Origin: Pseudoscleropodium purum
Lineage: Eukaryota; Streptophyta; Bryopsida; Hypnales; Brachytheciaceae
Assembly (NCBI GenBank): GCA_963969395.1
Contig: OZ017796.1
Location: 41,654,243 to 41,718,242, forward strand
Length of the DNA: 64,000 bases
Direction: 5' to 3'
The position numbers and the translations under genes were made by a program. Positions 47,218 through 57,744 of this stretch are shown in pieces. Under the pieces are notes generated by a model. It was not told the DNA's origin. It worked only from the letters and a program-made list of their open reading frames with translations, and ran no database searches. Positions within the stretch are counted from its first letter, which is position 1, and every line of letters starts with the position of its first letter.

Positions 47218-48355
47218 TGTAGAAGGCTTTTAGAGTTCGAACTCTAGGAGGTAAATTATTTTTAACCAAAATTCCTATAATACCCAAAGGAGTCCAATTG
47301 CATGATTTAAAGTTTGATTAACCCTTATTTTTATCATATCAATAGTTCCCAGTCTAAGGACCACTTATCAACTTCCAATCGTTGGCAGCTTAATTCTTCA
47401 CTCCGGAAAGCTTGATTTGTTCTCCAACAAATCTTTCTCCTTCACCGATTGCTTCTTTTCTTCTTCACTATGCTTCGACTGCTGCCCCGATTGTTCTGTA
47501 CCAATTTGGCTTGGGCATTTGATCTCACTCTGATCTGTTTTATGACAGTATTTACACTTGTCTCTCAACGCACTGGATTTACTTTGATTCATGTTTCTTA
47601 TTGATTTCCCAATTGTTATTCATTATTATTTAGTTCACTTTATGTTTATCCCAATTGCACTATTCCTCTCAATTCACTCGCAGTTTTTATATTCTCTCTG
47701 ATTAAATTCTTATTTGTTTTAATTGTTATTTCCAATTTATGTTATATTTCACAGTCTTCACATTCTCTCCTCTCAATTGGTATTAATCTCTCCGTTAGTC
47801 TCACTCAAACACTAAACACAATCGTATTTTATCACTGTTTGTAACACTCCAGTCTCACACAGAATCCCTATCAGTAATTTTCCACACACACAACACACAA
47901 TATCACTCCCAATTGCTCACAGATTCAATCACAAATAATTCCACAATTCCCATTTGATTTCCTCAAACACACATCCAATTGTCAAACGCACACACAACAT
48001 ACACATACACATACATAGTTACACACACAATTGCAAAACATCTTGCTATATTCCAAAGACAAAATTGCAAAAAAACATAAAATTCACAATTGTTTTACTT
48101 CCTATTCTCGGAAGGAATGCCTGCTTTGCTTGAAGGTCAATTGAAACACCGATTGATTCTCACCCGCCTAAATACCTAGCCAACTACCGTAACTATCAAT
48201 CGATCCTAACCTTTAAGATCTCAATTCACTTGACTTCACTTCCGATTGGTAACTAACACTACTAACCAGCACAACTACACTCCCTATTGGTAAAAGCCAC
48301 AAGTTAACAACCAAACAACCAATCGGCAAAAAAGTAAACACAAAATCAGACTACA
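47218..48355 (-). repeat. 5' LTR of the Gypsy element
   Basis: 1,138 bp, the same length as the 3' LTR. In element orientation it carries the promoter. It includes the same 64-codon minus-strand frame (47,398-47,592) found in the other LTR. Confidence 0.95.
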
Positions 48356-48360
48356 AACCC

Positions 48361-51300
48361 ATTCTCCAAATAAACCCTAGCCAGTAAGCAACCCAAGCTA
48401 GTTCTCATCCCAACAACAACTTATTCCAAATCATAGCTGGACAGCCTCAAGATTGAGATGGCATCCTTCCTTTCCCTCCACCCTTGTTACCTCACTACAA
48501 TCTTCTTCACATTTCTGATTATGCTTCACTAGTGGATTCTAAAGACTTGTTTGAAGTGTCCCCTATGAATGTCGAATTTCCACCTTTGAATACCTCATCA
48601 ATACAAAATTTTGGTGTGAAGATTGATAGTGCAGATTCAACCTTTAACTCGGAACATTCTAAGAAACAACTACCTTTCCATTTCCCCAATCCAAAGAGCC
48701 TGGGTTTTCACCAACAAGGCTTGAACAAGAACAATTCATCTCAAGAGCTTGTTAAGCCAATTTTATCAATCACTCCGGTTGTCATTCCAAATCTAGGTAT
48801 TAGCGATCTAGACCATGCAGTTGAGGCAACATCGCAGGCATTCCATTGAAAGAAGAATTGTCTCTCATCCCTTACTTTTGACTTCCTATTCGACAACGAT
48901 CTTTTTGAAGATGCTCAACCCAACTTATTGGAAACTAGAGCCCCAGCTCGACCGACCTCACCATCCACAAGTACAGGCTCCTCATTGGCCATCAAACTTT
49001 TTAGTCACATTATTGGTCGGCTCCTAGTAGAACATCAAAAGAGTCACCTGCTTTAGTTGCCCGTATTGCCAATGACACATCCATTTGGAACTTGAAGGCA
49101 TCAGCTCGTAAACGACGAGGCAAACAACCCTAAGATCCACTTATTTGCGTGGAGTTGATCACCACAAATGAAAATCTCGATGCATGGGGTTATAAACATA
49201 CTTCGTACCCTGACTATGTAGAGGGTACTTGGCAAACCCTCGACCTAGATTGCTCATGAAATTACAAATCACGTCGCAAAACATCCAAGGATTAAATGAT
49301 TCATCAGCTATTGATAACTTCAAGAACTACTTACAATGTCACCCGGTGGACTTGGTTATCTAAGAGCATAAGCTTAGGGGCTCAAGTGCTAGTAATTTAG
49401 GGAGGCACTTGTGGAGACGGGTGACAACGTTTTGCATGGAGACTGACCTTGGCTACACCCCGGATGGTGTTCATCTTGGCAAAGGAAGCGTGGCGACTAT
49501 CATCTCTTCCAGGTGGGCAAAATTCATCTTCCAATCAAGCTCTTTTGCGGGGGGAAGAGTCCATTGGGTGATATTCTCCCACATTCCTGGTGGAGATCTA
49601 GGATTTATTAACGTCTATGCACCACATGAACCTCATCCTTGATGCATCCTCTCAGAAACCATACTTTGTGAGCTCCCTTTGTCATGTAGATGGGTGATGA
49701 TTGGCGACTTCAACATGGTAGAAAGACGTTGTGAGAAATACAACACCTGTGGTAGGATAATTCTAGGGCATGAACGCCTTAAAAGACTCGTTGCAAATCT
49801 CTGAGTTTCCTCTCACAACTCCCAATTTGTCCTTCTCATGGAACAATCTTCGCAGAGACGGCAATTGAGTCCTAGCTCGTCTAAATAGATGTTATTTATT
49901 TTCTAATTCCTCTTCTAGCACTAGGTCCTTTTTGGAATATAGAATCAAAGTTGACCATTCCTACTTACTTCATTGTCCAATTTTTGTGACATTGAAATTG
50001 GCTCATATTATTCATCGTTCAAGTAGAGGAACCATGTCTGCAACTTACTTTAATGAGATGAGCCCCGTCATTCGACAAATTTGGATTCAATTTCCATAAG
50101 CACTACTATTCTTCACCAAGCTCAAAAGGATCACTTGTATTTATAAACAATTTTACATCCAAAAAGCGAGAGACTTTCGAGCTCAAAAAGATACTTTGAC
50201 CGCACGACTAGAATGCTCAACTACCCAACTGCATGAATACCCTCACTCACCAAAACTTCAAGACCAGGTCAATGTGTTACGTTCTCAACTTGCGTCCATT
50301 GAAGACCACAAGATCAAAGGTAAAAGAACTCGGGCCCGAGCCAAACGGCACATGCATGATGACAAACTAACTAGAGAATTCTTCAAGGTGGTTAGTGAGC
50401 CTCACCAAACAACCTCTATTTCCCATCTTTAAGATGATCACGGTAATCTCCACTATGACAAAACTAAGATTGAGAAGATATATATATTGACTTCCACTCC
50501 AAACTATACACTGTAGAGGAATCTCCATCCCAAATTGAGGAAGAAAGAGCATTCATCTTTCATGTGTGCAATTGCGTTTCATTGAATTGATGGTTTACCT
50601 ACTCGATCAATTGCTGATATACGAGGAACTCTATAAGGCACTCTTACAAATGGAGTCTAGTTGCAATCCGAGGCCAAATGGAGTAACAACGGAGTTTTTT
50701 CTCAAGTTTTGGGACATAATTGGCCACGACTTCACCAGTATGATCCATTCATCAATTAACATCGGTCGGCTCCCATATGGTATGAATTCATACTTGATTA
50801 CTTTGATTTTCAAATCTGGTGATACTGACAACTTCTCCAACTGGTACCCAATCACGCTTTTTAATGTATCTTATAAAATTCTTGCAAAGGCTTTACAGAT
50901 TTGACTACAAGGAATCTTGAGGGAAATCATTAGCCTGGACCAATCGACATTTTTTCTAGGCAGATACATCTTGGACAATGTCTTCCTTCAATATGAGATG
51001 TTTGAATGGGCATAGGAATCAAGCCAAGATCTAATTTTTCTTAAACTAGATTTTTCAAAGGCATACAATGTGGTGTCTTAGAACTTTTTATTCTAAATGA
51101 TGCAAAAGCTTGGTATTCCCTCCTCTTTTGCGAACTTGAATCGGCTATTGCTCCAAGAAGCCTCTACATTTGTAGTAGTCAATGGAAAAATCTCCAACGC
51201 ATTCAAAATCCAAAGGGGTATTAGGCAAGGGTACCCCCTTGCACCCTATCTATTCTTGCTAGTAGGTGAGGCTTTAAGCATGGCGGCTAAAGAAGAGCTT

Positions 51301-53048
51301 AAGGCTAGATATATCATGGGTATTCAACTTCCCAATTGTGAAAAATAACAACCGATTTCTCAATATGCGGATGACAATAGTTTTTCAATCACTAGGAACT
51401 TACAAAATCTTGAGAATACAATCTCTCTAATCACACAATTTGGTACTACTTCTAGCCTATCTCTCAATTGGTCAACATCAGTGGGTTAATGGTTTTTGAA
51501 ACTTCCACAACCTACATGGCTGGACCAGCTCAACTTCACATGGGCATCGACAAGCTCCCTTTCCAAGTTACTAGGAGCTCCATTCGGGATTACCCCAAGC
51601 ACATCAAACATTGACCAATTCTTGAGTCAGAAAATATCCCAAAGCTTAGCTACTAGACAACCAAAAGCTTTCTCTGGCGGGCCATGCCTTAGTTGTCAAT
51701 GTAGTTCTTCTCTCATCCTTTTACTACTTTATTGCAATATGGAGTGGGTCAATCAAAGTATTACGAACCATCTTTGGCTTACCAAGAAATTATTTATGGT
51801 CAGGTACGGAACACAATACTTGAACTTGTGTTTGTTGGGACAATTGTTGCCTCTTCAAGCTCTTAGGTGGACTAAAACTCCTTGATTCTAAAATCTCACT
51901 TAATGTGTTGCTTATTTAATGGGTCCTTCATGTAATAGAGTGAGGCATATTTGGACTTAAGATTTTATTGTGACATAGGATTCATTGCATGAAATCACAT
52001 CCTTGCTTAGGCTTTTGGTAACCTTCTTAAGCTTGGTTAATGGTACATAGGCCATCAACAACTCATGGCTCCAAAGTATGGAACAGAATTATTACAGCTT
52101 GGTGATGAATGGTTAAATATATTGAAGTCATTCCTCCTACCAATGCAGACGAGGTTCTATCAACGAGCATCTGGTGGACAATAGGATTTATTGGTTCTAA
52201 TTTTCACTTCTTTTTGGATAGGGCTCGCATTCTTACTTGGAACAGAATCAGATCGATAAGGAACATCTACGATGATTCCACAAACCAAGTCAAAACATGG
52301 AAGGTATTGACTTCGTCATTCCCTCTACAAGCCTTAGATCGACATGCGTGGAGATCACTCATTGCTCAAATACCATCTACTTGGTTGAATTATCTCAATC
52401 AACATGGCTTGGTTATAGAGGGTGAATGGATAGGTATCTTTCCCGACCTTAATTCACCCTTGCCTCAGGTTGTATGGCAAGTTAGCTCCACCACTCCTAA
52501 TCTTCTCCAAGTTGAGCCCCAAACAATGGTTATATCAAATCAAACAAAGCTAGCGACAATTGGTAGGAACTTGAGACAGCTCACTTTCCTTCCTTGCTTG
52601 ACAGAGGACTCTGTTTTCACAGACATTGTTCACCATGTCAAAATCCTTGATTTAAAGTAGAACAAGAATAGCCCTCATCATTGCAACTATGTGGGACTAG
52701 TCCAAGCATTACATTTTGACCCGATCCGATGGCGTTGGGCAAATGCTTCTCTGTTATTGAGCTACTTGACCAACTTGGAGAGGAACCTTCTTACCCAAAA
52801 CCATAGCCTCAAGAACTCAATTCCTGCTAAGTAGTCGGGGATCTTCCCAAACACATTCTCTCTAGATTGGAAGACAATTTGGAACAAAGTCGCATCTCAA
52901 AAGGAGGCTACATTTACTTGGTTTGTGTGGCATAATGTTGTTGCTATTAACTCATGGAGAGCAAAGATAGCACCAAGAATAGTTATGAATTGCATTTGTT
53001 GCACCCTTGAAATAGATGAAATGCCTTCCCCTCGATTCTTCCATTGCC
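48361..53048 (+). mobile_element. L1-type LINE, 3' part (ORF1 end and ORF2)
   Basis: Continuation of the LINE after the Gypsy insertion. ORF1 remnants run to about 49,250. ORF2 starts near 49,256 with an APE-type endonuclease (ITSQNIQGLND, EHKLRG, INVYAPH and GDFNMV near 49,700). RT follows (SSCNPRPNGVTTEFF, LDFSKAYNVVS, GIRQGYPLAPYLF and the catalytic QYADDN near 51,364). It ends in a zf-RVT region (SWRAKIAPRIVMNCICC, then FFHCP) at 53,048. Many stops and frameshifts make it a pseudogene. There is no 3' UTR or poly(A); the element stops where copy B of the histone-fold gene begins. Confidence 0.9.
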
Positions 53049-54156
53049 CAAGGTTTGCACAAATAGGGTTGTTGCTTGGGCTACATAAGCAATTGCATCA
53101 CTAGTCACTAATCTTACATCTTTGTCGAGCTTAATGATCCTCTTAACTCGGGAAATTGGAAAAGGTGCCACGAACTTCTCACTATCAAGAGATATCTCTA
53201 CTCCCTCTCCATCACCCAACACTTTGAGGTCATTTTCAGGCCCATCCACATTTAGGTCTTTCATCTCATCCGGTGGATTGAAATCTTCCGAGGATTCAAC
53301 TTGAGGTGAGCCTGACTTTAAATCCAAAACCTCATCGTCAAAGATCCTTTCTTCTTCTAAGGTATTCTCGTCCTCGTCCACATTCACGGCTTTGATCTCA
53401 TCCAGTTCGTGGGCATCCTGGAGGAACTCCTCTTGTGGCGTGTCAAGAGTATCAAGAGTACTAGGATCGGACATAAGGCCCTCATCGCTATAGGCCGTTT
53501 CCAAGTCAAGATTGTTTTCAGCCATTTCTTTGGTTCTAATAAGTTCATGAGTGTCTTCTGCAAGCCCCTCTTGCAAGGTACTAGAAATGCCATGCATATC
53601 AAGAGCGCGAGGATCCTTCATCAAACTCTCATCATCGTCATGGTTCAGTTCTTTTGCGCCACTAAATTCCATTCCTTGGTCTTCAGAACCGCAGCGATCC
53701 TCAATTTCATGTATATCATCTTTGTCTTGTGATGCTCGTTCACTAGCACGAGAATTTGGAAAACAACAAACAAGGCTTTCCCTCAGACCACATTATCACA
53801 TTAGCCCCAAATGAGGGTAAGCATCCCTACTAGTGACAAATTGGTCGATTTTGCTAAATCAGAGATCTCTTGAATAAGATATCATCTACTAAACCTCCAG
53901 GTGTTCTCTCCAATAAGCAACTCCAGTATATTAAACAAAAATCATCGCCTCAAGGCCAGAACAAAAATCGAGTTCAAAACTTTACAAGGTCTCACATACC
54001 TATACTCATTGCTTCTAATGAATGCGCACCAGATAGTATTGCAACATGATCTACATTGGGTAACGCTTCCAAGAGCTAGTCCATGAAGTCTACAACAAGT
54101 GTGTCCATGTACAGGATTGCTGAAGACTCATCATTGAGCTCTTTCATCCTAGCCAT
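53049..54156 (-). pseudogene. Histone-fold gene, copy B, truncated
   Basis: Corresponds to copy A from its ATG (54,156) to within the histone fold. The acidic part and fold start are open for 229 codons (53,672-52,983), including PFPISRVKRIIK with the arginine that is lost in A. The frame runs out of homology after FVQTL into LINE sequence, so helix 3 onward and the last exon are missing. The first exon has an in-frame TAG, and the intron acceptor AG seen in A (13,029-13,030) is AA here, so normal splicing is lost. Confidence 0.8.
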
Positions 54157-56764
54157 TTCTACTCTTCCCAACTCAATTCCTTGGATAGATAATTTCCTTC
54201 TCAAAATCTAAACCTCTGCCCTACAAATAATCTGGACTTCGTTAACCAAAAATTGACCAACAATTTGCAATCAAAGTCAAGTGCCAATGAAGTCGATTCT
54301 TCCACCACTGAATAATCCGATCACTCCTCAAAAGCAAGAAAAACTCCAATGTAACTATCAAATCACCACAATGACTCATAGCTAAAAACTCTCCACAATC
54401 AACAACCAATGGGGCAAAAACTACCAGACCAGCTAGCTTGTAGGATGACCATGGTTGCTTTGGCCATGGCTCATTCCAACCCTTCTGGAAATCCCTACCA
54501 ACACAAAGCACTAGCGGATATTTTCAAATCTTCTCTAAGGAAATTGCAAAAGAAGAATTGTGTGTTGTGTTGCAATTAGATCGTGCTCCTCAATGGAATT
54601 GGAATTGCAAGAACTCCAACAACGACGACAAAAGAAGAGCAATGCTGAAGATTTTCACGGGCCTATTCCGAATCCAAACCCTAGATAACTCCCACCAAAT
54701 TCATATCTCCTTGAGCCAGGTATCTACTGGAATTCATTGTCCAATGGATGGATGATGAAATTTGTGAAAAGTGCACTTCATCCAATTACAATTTTCATTA
54801 CCAATTGTGACACTTTGAATATTTGAATATTTAGATTTTTTTAGGAAATTAGTTTCAATAAATACTAAAAATAAAATAACATTATGCACAATTTTTTTCT
54901 TCCTTTAAAAAATTTCTATTAAAAATGATTCCATTCAAATTTTGTCATCTAGTTTAAGAAAAATTCCAACTAGAAGCTAATATCTAGGTGCAATATTATT
55001 CATTGATGCATTGATAATTCATTGAAAATTCACACGTATAGAAATATAGTATTTAAAATAATTAGAAGTTACAAAAATTATGAAGGTTATTAAAAGCCTA
55101 CAAAGAAGCTAAAATATTTTTAGTTCCTTGTTCACTATCTACTAAAAAGAAGCAGACAGACTAGTTTCCAATTGATTAACACACACCATTTTGACAAAAA
55201 TCCAGAGCCATTGATTTAAGAAAAATCCCCCCCTCTTAATCACCGTTGATCTAATTTAATACAAAATATAGATATAAAATACAAATATGGATATAAGTAC
55301 AAAATACAAACAATAATATATACAAATACAAATACAAATATACAATATGGTACATATATAAAGATATGAATATGGGATATATATTCCATATCAATTGTAA
55401 GTCCCTCTACCACCTGCAAATTATGAAGGGGTGGGGGCTAGGGGTGAGGAATTTTTTTTTAAAGTGATGTTTTTTTTTAGTTTTTAGTGCATAGTGACTA
55501 AAAGTGTGCACTGTAAAGAGGTAGGAATTGCCTACCTGCAAAACTATGTAAAGATTATATTTCTCCCTTTTTTTGAACTAACTCTAAATCTTACAACGCT
55601 TACTTACCTTTACATCAATTACATTTAAAAATCTTATTAACTTAACTTTTCTTCACATGTTGTATAAAAATATTGTTAAAAGTATTCTACTTGATAGTTA
55701 GAGGCAACATTTCCATCCAAATAATTAAACGAAGTTGGAAAATGTAATTTGATAAAATGCTTAAAATAGAAAAGTTCATTTTTTCCTATAAAATTTGAAA
55801 AAAAATTCAAAATTTTATATATTTATTTTTAGAAATGTATTCTCCCAAAATTTACCATAGATAGTAATTGTAAAGAATCTAAAATCTTTAACCCCCTAGA
55901 GATAAAGCCTATGACTATGTGGTTAAACTTGAAAGTTCTTCAATCACTATATATCTTCTATTTCTTTGCTATTTGTGAGTGAATATTTTGGCTTTCTTTT
56001 CAAAGATGAAATTACATGTCTAATACATGTCATAAGATTTTTAGATTTTTTTGTGTAAAAACTTCAAAATTACTACAAAGTTTTGAAGAAAAATTGAAGA
56101 AAATTAGCATTGAATACAAATCATGCTCAAAAAAATTTCAAATTTTCAAAAGAGATATACATTTCAATACAAAATACTATGGTTTAAAAAAAATTCTATA
56201 TAACTCCATATTTAGAAATATGGTTATAGCTTTTCAACTTCAAACTTTAGTGATATGCCTATTTTTAGAAATTTTTCAAAATTTCTAAGTAGTGTAGAAA
56301 CCAAACTTTTAGAAGCTTCATTTAGTTAGTTTTGTTCAAAAGCAAATGAAATTATTTTGAATGACAAAATCAAGTTTTAAGGAGAAAATGTTCAAAGTAT
56401 TGAAATACATTGGATAGTTTACCATTGTTTTGATACACTACTCCACATAAAATTAAAAAAACAACTAAAATGTCTTGAACTTAATCCTTAAAACGTCAAC
56501 AAGGACGTTTGGCATTTGATGAATGACAAAGATTTCTTGTAGTAGGATAGAAGTTTGACTATTCATCCTAGGAATCTTGTTGTGGAAAAGGGATGTCTTC
56601 TAGAGCAATTTGACTTCCAGTGAATACTTTTGGAATATTTTATGCCAATGATTCACATGTGATAATGAAAAGGAATGATTTCCAAGGTCACCCCTTCGTC
56701 CGTTAAGGGTGAAGTCAATTATGTGGATAGAGCAGCAAAGACGGAAGTTTGCACTCAAAAAATC
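54157..56764. other. Inverted copy of the head-to-head intergenic region
   Basis: Mirrors about 10,020-12,630, including the telo-box AAACCCTAG at 54,676-54,684 and the TA-rich tract near 55,260-55,400. No independent gene seen; a short frame at 54,242-54,511 mirrors one at 12,269-12,484 but has no recognisable domain. Confidence 0.6.
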
Positions 56765-57744
56765 GGATGAAAATCATCCATTCTTCAATCCACAGAGCGT
56801 CCTTCCGGGGCTAGGAGACTTGAGTGACACTTGCCGGACCAGAGAGGATCATGAACTATTCGACGCGGGGTTTTTCTAGGGTTTGAATTTGCGATGGTCC
56901 CTGAAGTGCACACTCCTTGCTCAATCGCGTTACCTTGTCTTCTCCGCTGGAACTTTGGCAACTCCAATTCCATGGCATTCAGTCAATCGCAGCGACAACC
57001 GAGGATTACGATCTGAACTCAACACTGCGCACAATTTGAAGGTCAATTTCCGTGGAATATGGTCACCAGTGCTTTGTTTTGTAGTTGCAGGGTTTAAGGG
57101 GGGGACTGAGTGGTGTCCAACGCTAGCAGTGGAGGCGTACCCCGCGGAGTGCCGGTTCAGCATACGAGCTAGCAGGTTCGGTTTTTTTCTCCAGTTGCTG
57201 AAGGCTTGAGGAGATTTCGCTGCAGCTAGTCAATGTGCGGTGGTCGCAGCGAGTGGTTTTATTCGGGTGGACAAGTATTGGTTCAAAGAGGCAATCGCGG
57301 TGTTGAGTGTGGTGGAGGGAGCGATTTCTTTGGCTTGTGGCTGTGGTTGTAGATTGCTGGTGAATTTTTTGCTGAATTTTTGTGTGGATTGTTTGGATTG
57401 TGGGAGTTGAATGAGGTTAAGGTTTGTGATGGTGATCATGTGTGCGAGCAGGATCATTTAGGGTTTAGCGTAAGTTGGCATTCGTTTTACTGTATGGTTT
57501 GGGTCCTCGAGAACTCCGGTGTCAGTTGAGAATATGATTGGAATTTGCGGTAATTGTCGACCTTGTCGAAGGGAGAAACCCTAATCCGTTCCCGATGCTG
57601 ATCCAGATTGAAATGCAGTTTTTGTCGCTCCTTTTCTGCGTGTCATGAAGTCGTGAGGACGGAGCCGAATCCAATCCACGAACCTTAAGTAATCAAATAG
57701 GCGGTTACACAATCTCTGGACCTGGCGTAGTACAGATACCAGTA
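56765..57744 (+). promoter_or_regulatory. Captured ELF9-like 5' region driving the chimeric gene
   Basis: Near-identical inverted copy of 9,042-10,020. Telo-box motifs TTAGGGTTT (57,458-57,466), AAACCCTAA (57,576-57,584) and TAGGGTTT (near 56,875) are all retained. It lies directly upstream of the ATG of the chimera, so the fused gene should inherit ELF9-like expression. Confidence 0.6.

Larger units (their letters stand above)
28137..48355 (-). mobile_element. Ty3/Gypsy LTR retrotransposon (Tat/Athila-like order), with nested insertions
   Basis: Bounded by 1,138-bp LTRs, TGTAG...CTACA, and by a 5-bp target duplication AACCC (28,132-28,136 and 48,356-48,360). Reading on the minus strand: 5' LTR, PBS-like site, gag, zinc knuckles, protease, reverse transcriptase, RNase H, integrase, an extra coding region after integrase, polypurine tract and 3' LTR. 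I count three mismatches between the LTRs, so insertion is recent. Yet gag-pol has stops and frameshifts, and RT is split by a 2.2-kb insert and a Copia element. Without the inserts it is about 13 kb. It lies inside the LINE. Confidence 0.95.

Noticed and set aside
28137..48355. CCAATTGG-type motifs as a CRISPR-like array
   Set aside because: Spacing is irregular, the motif is short and degenerate, and the DNA is eukaryotic.
50367..50855. Minus-strand frames inside the LINE
   Set aside because: Antisense shadows of the ORF2 reverse-transcriptase region, which is recognisable on the plus strand.
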